A DNA stretch of 64,000 bases. Source: Piscicola geometra (Eukaryota > Annelida > Clitellata > Hirudinida > Piscicolidae). Within the stretch, counting starts at the first letter, position 1, and every line of letters begins with the position of its first letter. The notes under the pieces were generated by a model. The model worked only from the letters and a program-made list of their open reading frames with translations. It did not search any database and was not told where the DNA came from. The translations under genes and the position numbers were made by a program. Location: assembly GCA_943735955.1 (NCBI GenBank), contig CALSEQ010000025.1, forward strand, positions 62,001 to 126,000, in the 5' to 3' direction. Below, piece by piece: positions 23,713 to 40,400 of this stretch.

Positions 23713-26700
23713 ATGAACACGAGATGAACACGAGATGAACACGAGATGAACACGAGATGAACACGAGATGAACACGAGATGAACACGAGATGAACACGAG
23801 ATGAACACGAGATGAGCACGAGATGAACACGAGATGAACACGAGATGAACACGAGATGAACACGAGATGAACACGAGATGAACACGAGATGAACACGAGA
23901 TGAACACGAGATGAACACGAGATGAACACAAGATGAACACGAGATGAACACGAGATGAACACGAGATGAACACGAGATGAACACGAGATGAACACGAGAT
24001 GAACACGAGATGAACACGAGATGAACACGAGATGAACACGAGATGAACACGAGATGAACACGAGATGAACACGAGATGAACACGAGATGAACACGAGATG
24101 AACACGAAATGAACACGAGATGAACACGAGATGAACACGAGATGAACACGAGATGAACACGAGATGAACACGAGATGAACACGAGATGAACACGAGATGA
24201 CACGAGATGAACACGAGATGAACACGAGATGAACACGAGATGAACACGAGATGAACACGAGATGAACACGAGATGAACACGAGATGAACACGAGATGAAC
24301 ACGAGATGAACACGAGATGAACACGAGATGAACACGAGATGAACACGAGATGAACACGAGATGAACACGAGATGAACACGAGATGAACACGAGATTAACA
24401 CGAGATGAACACGAGATGAACACGAGATGAACACGAGATGAACACGAGATGAACACGAGATGAACACGAGATGAACACGAGATGAACACGAGATGAACAC
24501 GAGATGAACACGAGATGAACACGAGATGAACACGAGATGAACACGAGATGAACACGAGATGACACGAGATGAACACGAGATGAACACGAGATGAACACGA
24601 GATGAACACGAGATGAACACGAGATGAACACGAGATGAACACGAAATGAACACGAGATGAACACGAGATGAACACGAGATGAACACGAGATGAACACGAG
24701 ATGAACACGAGATGAAACACGAGATGAACACGAGATGAACACGAGATGAACACGAGATGAACACGAGATGAACACGAGATGAACACGAGATGAACACGAG
24801 ATGAACACGAGATGAACACGAGATGAACACGAGATGAACACGAGATGAACACGAGATGAACACGAGATGAACACGAGATGAACACGAGATGAACACGAGA
24901 TGAACACGAGATGAACACGCAATGAACACGAGATGAACACGAGATGAACACGAGATGAACACGAGATGAACACGAGATGAACACGAGATGAACACGAGAT
25001 GAACACGAGATGAACACGAGATGAACACGAGATGAACACGAGATGAACACGAGATGAACACGAGATGAACACGAGATGAACACGAGATGACACGAGATGA
25101 ACACGAGATGAACACGAGATGAACACGAGATGAACACGAGATGAACACGAGATGAACACGAAATGAACACGAGATGAACACGAGATGAACACGAGATGAA
25201 CACGAGATGAACACGAGATGAACACAGATGACCGAGATGAACACGAGATGAACACGAGATATGAACACGAGATGAACACGAGATGAACACGAGATGAACA
25301 CGAATGAACACGAGATGAACACGAGATGACACGAGATGAACACGAGATGACACGAGATGAACACGAGATGAACACGAGATGAACACGAGATGAACACGAG
25401 ATGAACACGAGATGAACACGAGATGAACACGAGATGAACACGAGATGAACACGAGATGAACACGAGATGAACACGAGATGAACACGAGATGAACACGAGA
25501 TGAACACGAGATGAACACGAGATGAACACGAGATGAACACGAGATGAACACGAGATGAACACGAGATGAACACGAGATGAACACGAGATGAACACGAGAT
25601 GAACACGAGATGAACACGAGATGAACACGAGATGAACACGAGATGAACACGAGATGAACACGAGATGAACACGAGATGAACACGAGATGAACACGAGAGA
25701 ACACGAGATGAACACGAGATGAACACGAGATGAACACGAGATGAACACGAGATGAACACGAGATGAAACACGAGATGAACACGAGATGAACACGAGATGA
25801 ACACGAGATGAACACGAGATGAACACGAGATGAACACGAGATGAACACGAGATGAACACGAGATGAACACGAGATGAACACGAGATGAACACGAGATGAA
25901 CACGAGATGAACACGAGATGAACACGAGATGAACACGAGATGAACACGAGATGAACACGAGATGAACACGAGATGAACACGAGATGAACACGAGATGAAC
26001 ACGAGATGAACACGAGATGAACACGAGATGAACACGAGATGAACACGAGATGAACACGAGATGAACACGAGATGAACACGAGATGAACACCGAGATGAAC
26101 ACGAGATGAACACGAATGAACACGAGATGAACACGAGATGAACACGAGATGAACACGAGATGAACACGAGGATGAACACGAGATGAACACGAGATGAACA
26201 CGAGATGAACACGAGATGAACACGAGATGAACACGAGATGAACACGAGATGAACACGAGATGAAACACGAGATGAACACGAGATGAAACACGAGATGAAC
26301 ACGAGATGAACACGAGATGAACACGAGATGAACACGAGATGAACACGAGATGAACACGAGATGAACACGAGATGAACACGAATGAACACGAGATGAACAC
26401 GAGATGAACACGAGATGAACACGAGATGAACACGAGATGAACACGAGATGAACACGAGATGAACACGAGATGAACACGAGATGAACACGAGATGAACACG
26501 AGATGAACACGAGATGAACACGAGATGAACACGAGATGAACACGAGATGACACGAGATGAACACGAGATGAACACGAGATGAACACGAGATGAACACGAG
26601 ATGAACACGAAATGAACACGAGATGAACACGAGATGAACACGAGATGAACACGAGATGAACACGAGATGAACACGAGATGAACACGAGATGAACACGAGA

Positions 26701-27614
26701 TGAACACGAGATGAACACGAGATGAACACGAGATGAACACGAGATGAACACGAGATGAACACGAGATGAACACGAGATGAACACGAGATGAACACGAGAT
26801 GAACACGAGATGAACACGAGATGAACACGAGATGAACACGAGATGAACACGAGATGAACACGAGATGAACACGAGATGAACACGAGATGAACACGAGATG
26901 AACACGAGATGAACACGAGATGAACACGAGATGAACACGAGATGAACACGAGATGAACACGAGATGAACACGAGATGAACACGAGATGAACACGAGATGA
27001 ACACGAGATGACACGAGATGAACACGAGATGAACACGAGATGAACACGAGATGAACACGAGATGAACACGAGATGAACACGAGATGAACACGAGATGAAC
27101 ACGAGATGAACACGAGATGAACACGAGATGAACACGAGATGAAACGAGATGAACACGAGATGAACACGAGATGAACACGAGATGAACACGAGATGAACAC
27201 GAGATGAACACGAGATGAACACGAGATGAACACGAGATGAACACGAGATGAACACGAGATGAACACGAGATGAACACGAGATGAACACGAGATGAACACG
27301 AGATGAACACGAGATGAACACGAGATGACACGAGATGAACACGAGATGAACACGAGATGAACACGAGATGAACACGAGATGAACACGAGATGAACACGAG
27401 ATGAACACGAGATGAACGAGATGAACACGAGATGAACACGAGATGAACACGAGATGAACACGAGATGAACACGAGATGAACACGAGATGAACACGAGATG
27501 AACACGAGATGAACACGAGATGAACACGAGATGAACACGAGATGAACACGAGATGAACACGAGATGAACACGAGATGAACACGAGATGAACATGAGATGA
27601 ACACGAGATGAAAC
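23713..27614 (+). repeat. 11-bp minisatellite, copy 6 (about 355 monomers, indel-rich)
   Basis: 3,902 bp. It shares the left-hand variant landmarks of copy 5 and adds over fifteen small indels, many between 25,220 and 26,390 (gaccgag, gatatgaac, cacgaatg, gagagaac, gaaacac, gaggatg). The right junction has an extra a (gaaacatttt). Confidence 0.97.
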
Positions 27615-28881
27615 ATTTTAATCATTTCTATTTTAATCATTTATATTTTAATAATTTCTATTTTAATAATTTCTATTTTAATAATTTCTATTATAATAAT
27701 TTTTATTTTAATAATTTCTATTTTAAAAATTTATATTTTAATAATTTCTATTTTAATAATTTTTATTTTAATAATTTATATTTTTAAAATTTCTATTTTT
27801 AAAATTTATATTTTTAAAATTTATATTTTAATAATTTATATTTTAATAATTTCTATTTTAATAATTTCTATTTTAATAATTTCTATTTTAATAATTTCTA
27901 TTTTAATAATTTCTATTTTAATAATTTCTATTTTAGTAATTTCTATTTTAATAATTTATATTTTAATAATTTCTATTTTAATAATTTCTATTTTAATAAT
28001 TTCTATTTTAATAATTTCTATTTTAATAATTTCTATTTTAATAATTTCTATTTTAAAAATTTATATTTTAATAATTTATATTTTAATAATTTTATATTTT
28101 AATCATTTATATTTTAATAATTTCTATTTTAATAATTTCTATTTTAATAATTTCTATTATTTATAATAATTTTTATTTTAATAATTTCTATTTTAAAAAT
28201 TTATATTTTAATAATTTCTATTTTAATAATTTTTATTTTAATAATTTATATTTTTACAATTTCTATTTTTAAAATTTATATTTTTAAAATTTATATTTTA
28301 ATAATTTCTATTTTAATAATTTCTATTTTAATAATTTCTATTTTAATAATTTCTATTTTAATAATTTCTATTTTAATAATTTCTATTTTAATAATTTCTA
28401 TTTTAGTAATTTCTATTTTAATAATTTATATTTTAATAAGTTCTATTTTAATAATTTCTATTTTAATAATTTCTATTTTAATAATTTCTATTTTAATAAT
28501 TTCTATTTTAAAAATTTATATTTTAATAATTTATATTTTAATAATTTATATTTTAATAATTTATATTTTAATAATTTCTATTTTAATAATTTCTATTTTA
28601 ATAATTTCTATTTTAATAATTTCTATTTTAATAATTTCTATTTTAATAATTTAGATTTTAATAATTTAGATTTTAATAATTTAGATTTTAATAATTTAGA
28701 TTTTAATAATTTAGATTTTAATAATTTAGATTTTAATAATTTAGATTTCCTTTAATAGTTTAGATTTTCTTTAATAATTTAGATTTTCTTTAATAATTTA
28801 TTTTTTATCTAATAGTTTAGATTTTATTTAATAGTTTATTTTTTATTTAATAGTTCAGATTTTATTTAATAATTTTTTTTT
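27615..28881 (+). repeat. 15-bp AT-rich minisatellite with internal duplication, copy 6
   Basis: 1,267 bp with the same block duplication as copy 5 (landmarks near 27690 and 28155), plus private indels: attttatatttt near 28090 and tattatttataataat near 28150. Confidence 0.93.
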
Positions 28882-30094
28882 GATGCAATAGAAATGTATA
28901 ACGAAGCCACCATTGTCAATGTCAAAATCTCCAACACTACATTTGAAGTTGTTATGATGAGTCCAAAGATTAGGGAGATTAGAACAAATGGGTGATGATG
29001 AAAACTTTTCAGATGAAATCAAAATGGTTAGTTATATTATTATTATTTTATAAATTAATACTTTGAATTTGAATGATTAATTTCCAAATTATTGCTCAGT
29101 TTATCATTTCGACAAAAGAAAAGATGCCATTGATCTTATTCATATGACAGCATGTCTGTTGCATCCCCAGTATGAAAGAATAATAGGAAAAAAGTTTGGG
29201 ATAGAAAAGAAATAAATACCAAGACTTTCATTAGAGAAAATTTAATTCTATTTTGTACAGCCAGACCAAGCTGCAGTGCCGTTGAGAAAAAAAACAAATG
29301 ATGGTTATTTAGACCTATTAGGTTTATTTTTATAACGTAAAAATTATAATAAAATTATTATACTATCAAATTATACGAATGATTTTATATTTGCAGTTGT
29401 GGAGAATAAGAATGTTGTCAAAAAACATATTTCTAACATTATTGAAGAATTAATAATAATGAACGAAGAAGAAAATTCAGAAGAGGATGAATTGTACAAA
29501 TAATCACAATTACGTCCCAAAAAATAGAAGATTATAAAGATGTTTTATTTCATTGAAGTAAAATGAGCAATTTTAAAATACTACAAGAAGTAGCCAAAAT
29601 TTTGTTTAGTATATCTGCAAGTTATATTCCCTGTGAACGGAATTTTTCATTATGTGGTCGTTTAACTTCAAACCCAAAACCATCTCATTTGAGAGCTGAA
29701 ACTCTTAACGGTTTAACCCGTGTGAAAAGCAATAAAGACTTGATTGTATTACTCAAAAACAAGGACTAACTTCAATACTTTCATTTCAATAAATATTTGA
29801 AATTTAAATCGTGTTTTTTAAATTTTATTGAAAGAAATATTCTCTGACTTTCAAATAATAAATTTTAAGAAATGTTAAAACTAGTAAGTTTGGGACTAGT
29901 GAAAACGGCAGCGAGAATGAATAAAAAAACAAAAAGCTTTCGGGAACGGGTCGGGACGGGAAAAAAAATTTCGGGAACGGGACGGGACGGGAATCAAAAT
30001 TCTGATGTCCTATCGGGAACGGGACGGGACGGGAAAACAGATTCCGGGAACGGGACGGGACCGGGAATGAAAAATCGTCCATGTCCGACCTCTA
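28882..30094 (+). pseudogene. hAT-family transposon remnant, copy 6
   Basis: CERNFS frame at 29563-29769; G-rich tract at 29942-30065; terminus at 30085-30094. Carries t at 29090 (with copies 4, 5), a at 29878 (with copy 4), and a private g in ctattaggttt near 29320. Confidence 0.75.
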
Positions 30095-30349
30095 GTGGAG
30101 AACTAATCTTTCCATGAGTTTGGACAACACCCTCAAGTTTGAAATAGGCCTGTACGACGAAGTTTCAGTGAGTTTAAGACTTGGCTTCTTAAGCAGTGGC
30201 GTGATGTAAGCCGACTTGAAAGACTTCGGAACCCTGCCTGCCGAAAAAGACCTGTTGAATAAGCTCACTAAAAAAGGAGCAATTATTCCAGATATCTCCT
30301 TCAACAGCCATGTAGGAACCGGGTCATTCGAGCACTGCTTATTTGGAAC
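30095..30349 (-). pseudogene. LINE reverse transcriptase fragment, copy 6
   Basis: Same antisense RT fragment, open 30304 to 30092. This is the last copy in the window. Confidence 0.85.
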
Positions 30350-31052
30350 TTAGAATTAAGCACAAAGATATATTCACCATCGATGAAGTCCGAAAGAGAG
30401 TTACGAATGCTATTGGGCCCCATGAAGGCCTACTGACCACACTGAAAAGAAGGAAGCTGAGATGGTGTGGTCATTCTGAGGTGGTGTGGTCATTCTGAGG
30501 TGGTGTGGTCATTCTGAGATGGTGTGGTCATTCTGAGATGGTGTGGTCATTCTGAGATGGTGTGGTCATTCTGAGGTGGTGTGGTCATTCTGAGATGGTG
30601 TGGTCATTCTGAGATGGTGTGGTCATTCTGAGGTGGTGTGGTCATTCTGAGGTGGTGTGGTCATTCTGAGATGGTGTGGTCATTCTGAGATGGTGTGGTC
30701 ATTCTGAGGTGGTGTGGTCATTCTGAGATGGTGGGGTCATTCTGAGGTGGTGTGGTCATTCTGAGATGGTGTGGTCATTCTGAGATGGTGGGGTCATTCT
30801 GAGGTGGTGTGGTCATTCTGAGATGGTGTGGTCATTCTGAGATGGTGTGGTCATGTCTCCCGTTCTCCAGGCCAAAAGAGTTCTTCAAGGCACTGTTCAG
30901 AGGATGAAGAAGAGGCAGGCAGAGGAAAGATGGGAAGACAATGCAGTGGACAGGGTTAGAGCTCAACTGCTCTCTGAGACTGTCAGAAAAGCGAAAAGAA
31001 TGGAAGAATCAGTTTCGAGTTCTACGGTGGTGTCCTAACGGCCTTTTACTTA
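30349..31052 (+). pseudogene. LINE C-terminus split by minisatellite, last copy
   Basis: Same split LINE tail; post-array open stretch at 30847-31038. Confidence 0.85.
30459..30854 (+). repeat. 19-bp minisatellite, copy 7 (21 monomers)
   Basis: Monomer starts 30459 to 30839, 380 bp; same variant order as the other complete arrays. Confidence 0.97.
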
Positions 31053-31476
31053 TCAGAGCTCGCCCCCTGATGCGCACTGTTCCAAGAGTTTAAATTCATA
31101 CATCCAGTTTAAGTTGGGTCCTCATAAACATAAATTGAGTGACAACTAAATGTTTCAAAAATTTAAGGTCTTTACAGATGTTTCCAAATTTGCATCAGTG
31201 GGCCTTGCGTTAACTTTGTTTGTCAAAACAACAGTAAAAACGTGGTTAAAATATATCTTAACAGTAAATAAATATCCATGATTAAAGATTATGGGAGACT
31301 GACGGACATACCCCAATTACAAGAAAAAACTTAATCTTTTTTTATAAATGTTATATTTTTTTAACAAAAAGATAATCGATTTTTAACTTTAAAATATTAA
31401 AAAACTACCCATAGACATAATAATAGTACAATGTTTATGTTTATGTTAATACTACCGCGCTTATTATAATGAGCAC
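31053..31476. other. Single-copy spacer, copy 7
   Basis: 424-bp spacer with one private change (cctcataaac near 31120). It leads into the giant array through the same aatgagcac junction. Confidence 0.85.
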
Positions 31477-34400
31477 ATGAACACGAGATGAACACGAGAT
31501 GAACACGAGATGAACACGAGATGAACACGAGATGAACACGAGATGAACACGAGATGAACACGAGATGAACACGAGATGAACACGAGATGAACACGAGATG
31601 AACACGAGATGAACACGAGATGAACACGAGATGAACACGAGATGAACACGAGATGAACACGAGATGAACACGAGATGAACACGAGATGAACACGAGATGA
31701 ACACGAGATGAACACGAGATGAACACGAGATGAACACGAGATGAACACGAGATGAACACGAGATGAACACGAGATGAACACGAGATGAACACGAGATGAA
31801 CACGAGATGAACACGAGATGAACACGAGATGAACACGAGATGAACACGAGATGAACACGAGATGAACACGAGATGAACACGAGATGAACACGAGATGAAC
31901 ACGAGATGAACACGAGATGAACACGAGATGAACACGAGATGAACACGAGATGAACACGAGATGAACACGAGATGAACACGAGATGAACACGAGATGAACA
32001 CGAGATGAACACGAGATGAACACGAGATGAACACGAGATGAACACGAGATGAACACGAGATGAACACGAGATGAACACGAGATGAACACGAGATGAACAC
32101 GAGATGAACACGAGATGAACACGAGATGAACACGAGATGAACACGAGATGAACACGAGATGAACACGAGATGAACACGAGATGAACACGAGATGAACACG
32201 AGATGAACACGAGATGAACACGAGATGAACACGAGATGAACACGAGATGAACACGAGATGAACACGAGATGAACACGAGATGAACACGAGATGAACACGA
32301 GATGAACACGAGATGAACACGAGATGAACACGAGATGAACACGAGATGAACACGAGATGAACACGAGATGAACACGAGATGAACACGAGATGAACACGAG
32401 ATGAACACGAGATGAACACGAGATGAACACGAGATGAACACGAGATGAACACGAGATGAACACGAGATGAACACGAGATGAACACGAGATGAACACGAGA
32501 TGAACACGAGATGAACACGAGATGAACACGAGATGAACACGAGATGAACACGAGATGAACACGAGATGAACACGAGATGAACACGAGATGAACACGAGAT
32601 GAACACGAGATGAACACGAGATGAACACGAGATGAACACGAGATGAACACGAGATGAACACGAGATGAACACGAGATGAACACGAGATGAACACGAGATG
32701 AACACGAGATGAACACGAGATGAACACGAGATGAACACGAGATGAACACGAGATGAACACGAGATGAACACGAGATGAACACGAGATGAACACGAGATGA
32801 ACACGAGATGAACACGAGATGAACACGAGATGAACACGAGATGAACACGAGATGAACACGAGATGAACACGAGATGAACACGAGATGAACACGAGATGAA
32901 CACGAGATGAACACGAGATGAACACGAGATGAACACGAGATGAACACGAGATGAACACGAGATGAACACGAGATGAACACGAGATGAACACGAGATGAAC
33001 ACGAGATGAACACGAGATGAACACGAGATGAACACGAGATGAACACGAGATGAACACGAGATGAACACGAGATGAACACGAGATGAACACGAGATGAACA
33101 CGAGATGAACACGAGATGAACACGAGATGAACACGAGATGAACACGAGATGAACACGAGATGAACACGAGATGAACACGAGATGAACACGAGATGAACAC
33201 GAGATGAACACGAGATGAACACGAGATGAACACGAGATGAACACGAGATGAACACGAGATGAACACGAGATGAACACGAGATGAACACGAGATGAACACG
33301 AGATGAACACGAGATGAACACGAGATGAACACGAGATGAACACGAGATGAACACGAGATGAACACGAGATGAACACGAGATGAACACGAGATGAACACGA
33401 GATGAACACGAGATGAACACGAGATGAACACGAGATGAACACGAGATGAACACGAGATGAACACGAGATGAACACGAGATGAACACGAGATGAACACGAG
33501 ATGAACACGAGATGAACACGAGATGAACACGAGATGAACACGAGATGAACACGAGATGAACACGAGATGAACACGAGATGAACACGAGATGAACACGAGA
33601 TGAACACGAGATGAACACGAGATGAACACGAGATGAACACGAGATGAACACGAGATGAACACGAGATGAACACGAGATGAACACGAGATGAACACGAGAT
33701 GAACACGAGATGAACACGAGATGAACACGAGATGAACACGAGATGAACACGAGATGAACACGAGATGAACACGAGATGAACACGAGATGAACACGAGATG
33801 AACACGAGATGAACACGAGATGAACACGAGATGAACACGAGATGAACACGAGATGAACACGAGATGAACACGAGATGAACACGAGATGAACACGAGATGA
33901 ACACGAGATGAACACGAGATGAACACGAGATGAACACGAGATGAACACGAGATGAACACGAGATGAACACGAGATGAACACGAGATGAACACGAGATGAA
34001 CACGAGATGAACACGAGATGAACACGAGATGAACACGAGATGAACACGAGATGAACACGAGATGAACACGAGATGAACACGAGATGAACACGAGATGAAC
34101 ACGAGATGAACACGAGATGAACACGAGATGAACACGAGATGAACACGAGATGAACACGAGATGAACACGAGATGAACACGAGATGAACACGAGATGAACA
34201 CGAGATGAACACGAGATGAACACGAGATGAACACGAGATGAACACGAGATGAACACGAGATGAACACGAGATGAACACGAGATGAACACGAGATGAACAC
34301 GAGATGAACACGAGATGAACACGAGATGAACACGAGATGAACACGAGATGAACACGAGATGAACACGAGATGAACACGAGATGAACACGAGATGAACACG

Positions 34401-37400
34401 AGATGAACACGAGATGAACACGAGATGAACACGAGATGAACACGAGATGAACACGAGATGAACACGAGATGAACACGAGATGAACACGAGATGAACACGA
34501 GATGAACACGAGATGAACACGAGATGAACACGAGATGAACACGAGATGAACACGAGATGAACACGAGATGAACACGAGATGAACACGAGATGAACACGAG
34601 ATGAACACGAGATGAACACGAGATGAACACGAGATGAACACGAGATGAACACGAGATGAACACGAGATGAACACGAGATGAACACGAGATGAACACGAGA
34701 TGAACACGAGATGAACACGAGATGAACACGAGATGAACACGAGATGAACACGAGATGAACACGAGATGAACACGAGATGAACACGAGATGAACACGAGAT
34801 GAACACGAGATGAACACGAGATGAACACGAGATGAACACGAGATGAACACGAGATGAACACGAGATGAACACGAGATGAACACGAGATGAACACGAGATG
34901 AACACGAGATGAACACGAGATGAACACGAGATGAACACGAGATGAACACGAGATGAACACGAGATGAACACGAGATGAACACGAGATGAACACGAGATGA
35001 ACACGAGATGAACACGAGATGAACACGAGATGAACACGAGATGAACACGAGATGAACACGAGATGAACACGAGATGAACACGAGATGAACACGAGATGAA
35101 CACGAGATGAACACGAGATGAACACGAGATGAACACGAGATGAACACGAGATGAACACGAGATGAACACGAGATGAACACGAGATGAACACGAGATGAAC
35201 ACGAGATGAACACGAGATGAACACGAGATGAACACGAGATGAACACGAGATGAACACGAGATGAACACGAGATGAACACGAGATGAACACGAGATGAACA
35301 CGAGATGAACACGAGATGAACACGAGATGAACACGAGATGAACACGAGATGAACACGAGATGAACACGAGATGAACACGAGATGAACACGAGATGAACAC
35401 GAGATGAACACGAGATGAACACGAGATGAACACGAGATGAACACGAGATGAACACGAGATGAACACGAGATGAACACGAGATGAACACGAGATGAACACG
35501 AGATGAACACGAGATGAACACGAGATGAACACGAGATGAACACGAGATGAACACGAGATGAACACGAGATGAACACGAGATGAACACGAGATGAACACGA
35601 GATGAACACGAGATGAACACGAGATGAACACGAGATGAACACGAGATGAACACGAGATGAACACGAGATGAACACGAGATGAACACGAGATGAACACGAG
35701 ATGAACACGAGATGAACACGAGATGAACACGAGATGAACACGAGATGAACACGAGATGAACACGAGATGAACACGAGATGAACACGAGATGAACACGAGA
35801 TGAACACGAGATGAACACGAGATGAACACGAGATGAACACGAGATGAACACGAGATGAACACGAGATGAACACGAGATGAACACGAGATGAACACGAGAT
35901 GAACACGAGATGAACACGAGATGAACACGAGATGAACACGAGATGAACACGAGATGAACACGAGATGAACACGAGATGAACACGAGATGAACACGAGATG
36001 AACACGAGATGAACACGAGATGAACACGAGATGAACACGAGATGAACACGAGATGAACACGAGATGAACACGAGATGAACACGAGATGAACACGAGATGA
36101 ACACGAGATGAACACGAGATGAACACGAGATGAACACGAGATGAACACGAGATGAACACGAGATGAACACGAGATGAACACGAGATGAACACGAGATGAA
36201 CACGAGATGAACACGAGATGAACACGAGATGAACACGAGATGAACACGAGATGAACACGAGATGAACACGAGATGAACACGAGATGAACACGAGATGAAC
36301 ACGAGATGAACACGAGATGAACACGAGATGAACACGAGATGAACACGAGATGAACACGAGATGAACACGAGATGAACACGAGATGAACACGAGATGAACA
36401 CGAGATGAACACGAGATGAACACGAGATGAACACGAGATGAACACGAGATGAACACGAGATGAACACGAGATGAACACGAGATGAACACGAGATGAACAC
36501 GAGATGAACACGAGATGAACACGAGATGAACACGAGATGAACACGAGATGAACACGAGATGAACACGAGATGAACACGAGATGAACACGAGATGAACACG
36601 AGATGAACACGAGATGAACACGAGATGAACACGAGATGAACACGAGATGAACACGAGATGAACACGAGATGAACACGAGATGAACACGAGATGAACACGA
36701 GATGAACACGAGATGAACACGAGATGAACACGAGATGAACACGAGATGAACACGAGATGAACACGAGATGAACACGAGATGAACACGAGATGAACACGAG
36801 ATGAACACGAGATGAACACGAGATGAACACGAGATGAACACGAGATGAACACGAGATGAACACGAGATGAACACGAGATGAACACGAGATGAACACGAGA
36901 TGAACACGAGATGAACACGAGATGAACACGAGATGAACACGAGATGAACACGAGATGAACACGAGATGAACACGAGATGAACACGAGATGAACACGAGAT
37001 GAACACGAGATGAACACGAGATGAACACGAGATGAACACGAGATGAACACGAGATGAACACGAGATGAACACGAGATGAACACGAGATGAACACGAGATG
37101 AACACGAGATGAACACGAGATGAACACGAGATGAACACGAGATGAACACGAGATGAACACGAGATGAACACGAGATGAACACGAGATGAACACGAGATGA
37201 ACACGAGATGAACACGAGATGAACACGAGATGAACACGAGATGAACACGAGATGAACACGAGATGAACACGAGATGAACACGAGATGAACACGAGATGAA
37301 CACGAGATGAACACGAGATGAACACGAGATGAACACGAGATGAACACGAGATGAACACGAGATGAACACGAGATGAACACGAGATGAACACGAGATGAAC

Positions 37401-40400
37401 ACGAGATGAACACGAGATGAACACGAGATGAACACGAGATGAACACGAGATGAACACGAGATGAACACGAGATGAACACGAGATGAACACGAGATGAACA
37501 CGAGATGAACACGAGATGAACACGAGATGAACACGAGATGAACACGAGATGAACACGAGATGAACACGAGATGAACACGAGATGAACACGAGATGAACAC
37601 GAGATGAACACGAGATGAACACGAGATGAACACGAGATGAACACGAGATGAACACGAGATGAACACGAGATGAACACGAGATGAACACGAGATGAACACG
37701 AGATGAACACGAGATGAACACGAGATGAACACGAGATGAACACGAGATGAACACGAGATGAACACGAGATGAACACGAGATGAACACGAGATGAACACGA
37801 GATGAACACGAGATGAACACGAGATGAACACGAGATGAACACGAGATGAACACGAGATGAACACGAGATGAACACGAGATGAACACGAGATGAACACGAG
37901 ATGAACACGAGATGAACACGAGATGAACACGAGATGAACACGAGATGAACACGAGATGAACACGAGATGAACACGAGATGAACACGAGATGAACACGAGA
38001 TGAACACGAGATGAACACGAGATGAACACGAGATGAACACGAGATGAACACGAGATGAACACGAGATGAACACGAGATGAACACGAGATGAACACGAGAT
38101 GAACACGAGATGAACACGAGATGAACACGAGATGAACACGAGATGAACACGAGATGAACACGAGATGAACACGAGATGAACACGAGATGAACACGAGATG
38201 AACACGAGATGAACACGAGATGAACACGAGATGAACACGAGATGAACACGAGATGAACACGAGATGAACACGAGATGAACACGAGATGAACACGAGATGA
38301 ACACGAGATGAACACGAGATGAACACGAGATGAACACGAGATGAACACGAGATGAACACGAGATGAACACGAGATGAACACGAGATGAACACGAGATGAA
38401 CACGAGATGAACACGAGATGAACACGAGATGAACACGAGATGAACACGAGATGAACACGAGATGAACACGAGATGAACACGAGATGAACACGAGATGAAC
38501 ACGAGATGAACACGAGATGAACACGAGATGAACACGAGATGAACACGAGATGAACACGAGATGAACACGAGATGAACACGAGATGAACACGAGATGAACA
38601 CGAGATGAACACGAGATGAACACGAGATGAACACGAGATGAACACGAGATGAACACGAGATGAACACGAGATGAACACGAGATGAACACGAGATGAACAC
38701 GAGATGAACACGAGATGAACACGAGATGAACACGAGATGAACACGAGATGAACACGAGATGAACACGAGATGAACACGAGATGAACACGAGATGAACACG
38801 AGATGAACACGAGATGAACACGAGATGAACACGAGATGAACACGAGATGAACACGAGATGAACACGAGATGAACACGAGATGAACACGAGATGAACACGA
38901 GATGAACACGAGATGAACACGAGATGAACACGAGATGAACACGAGATGAACACGAGATGAACACGAGATGAACACGAGATGAACACGAGATGAACACGAG
39001 ATGAACACGAGATGAACACGAGATGAACACGAGATGAACACGAGATGAACACGAGATGAACACGAGATGAACACGAGATGAACACGAGATGAACACGAGA
39101 TGAACACGAGATGAACACGAGATGAACACGAGATGAACACGAGATGAACACGAGATGAACACGAGATGAACACGAGATGAACACGAGATGAACACGAGAT
39201 GAACACGAGATGAACACGAGATGAACACGAGATGAACACGAGATGAACACGAGATGAACACGAGATGAACACGAGATGAACACGAGATGAACACGAGATG
39301 AACACGAGATGAACACGAGATGAACACGAGATGAACACGAGATGAACACGAGATGAACACGAGATGAACACGAGATGAACACGAGATGAACACGAGATGA
39401 ACACGAGATGAACACGAGATGAACACGAGATGAACACGAGATGAACACGAGATGAACACGAGATGAACACGAGATGAACACGAGATGAACACGAGATGAA
39501 CACGAGATGAACACGAGATGAACACGAGATGAACACGAGATGAACACGAGATGAACACGAGATGAACACGAGATGAACACGAGATGAACACGAGATGAAC
39601 ACGAGATGAACACGAGATGAACACGAGATGAACACGAGATGAACACGAGATGAACACGAGATGAACACGAGATGAACACGAGATGAACACGAGATGAACA
39701 CGAGATGAACACGAGATGAACACGAGATGAACACGAGATGAACACGAGATGAACACGAGATGAACACGAGATGAACACGAGATGAACACGAGATGAACAC
39801 GAGATGAACACGAGATGAACACGAGATGAACACGAGATGAACACGAGATGAACACGAGATGAACACGAGATGAACACGAGATGAACACGAGATGAACACG
39901 AGATGAACACGAGATGAACACGAGATGAACACGAGATGAACACGAGATGAACACGAGATGAACACGAGATGAACACGAGATGAACACGAGATGAACACGA
40001 GATGAACACGAGATGAACACGAGATGAACACGAGATGAACACGAGATGAACACGAGATGAACACGAGATGAACACGAGATGAACACGAGATGAACACGAG
40101 ATGAACACGAGATGAACACGAGATGAACACGAGATGAACACGAGATGAACACGAGATGAACACGAGATGAACACGAGATGAACACGAGATGAACACGAGA
40201 TGAACACGAGATGAACACGAGATGAACACGAGATGAACACGAGATGAACACGAGATGAACACGAGATGAACACGAGATGAACACGAGATGAACACGAGAT
40301 GAACACGAGATGAACACGAGATGAACACGAGATGAACACGAGATGAACACGAGATGAACACGAGATGAACACGAGATGAACACGAGATGAACACGAGATG

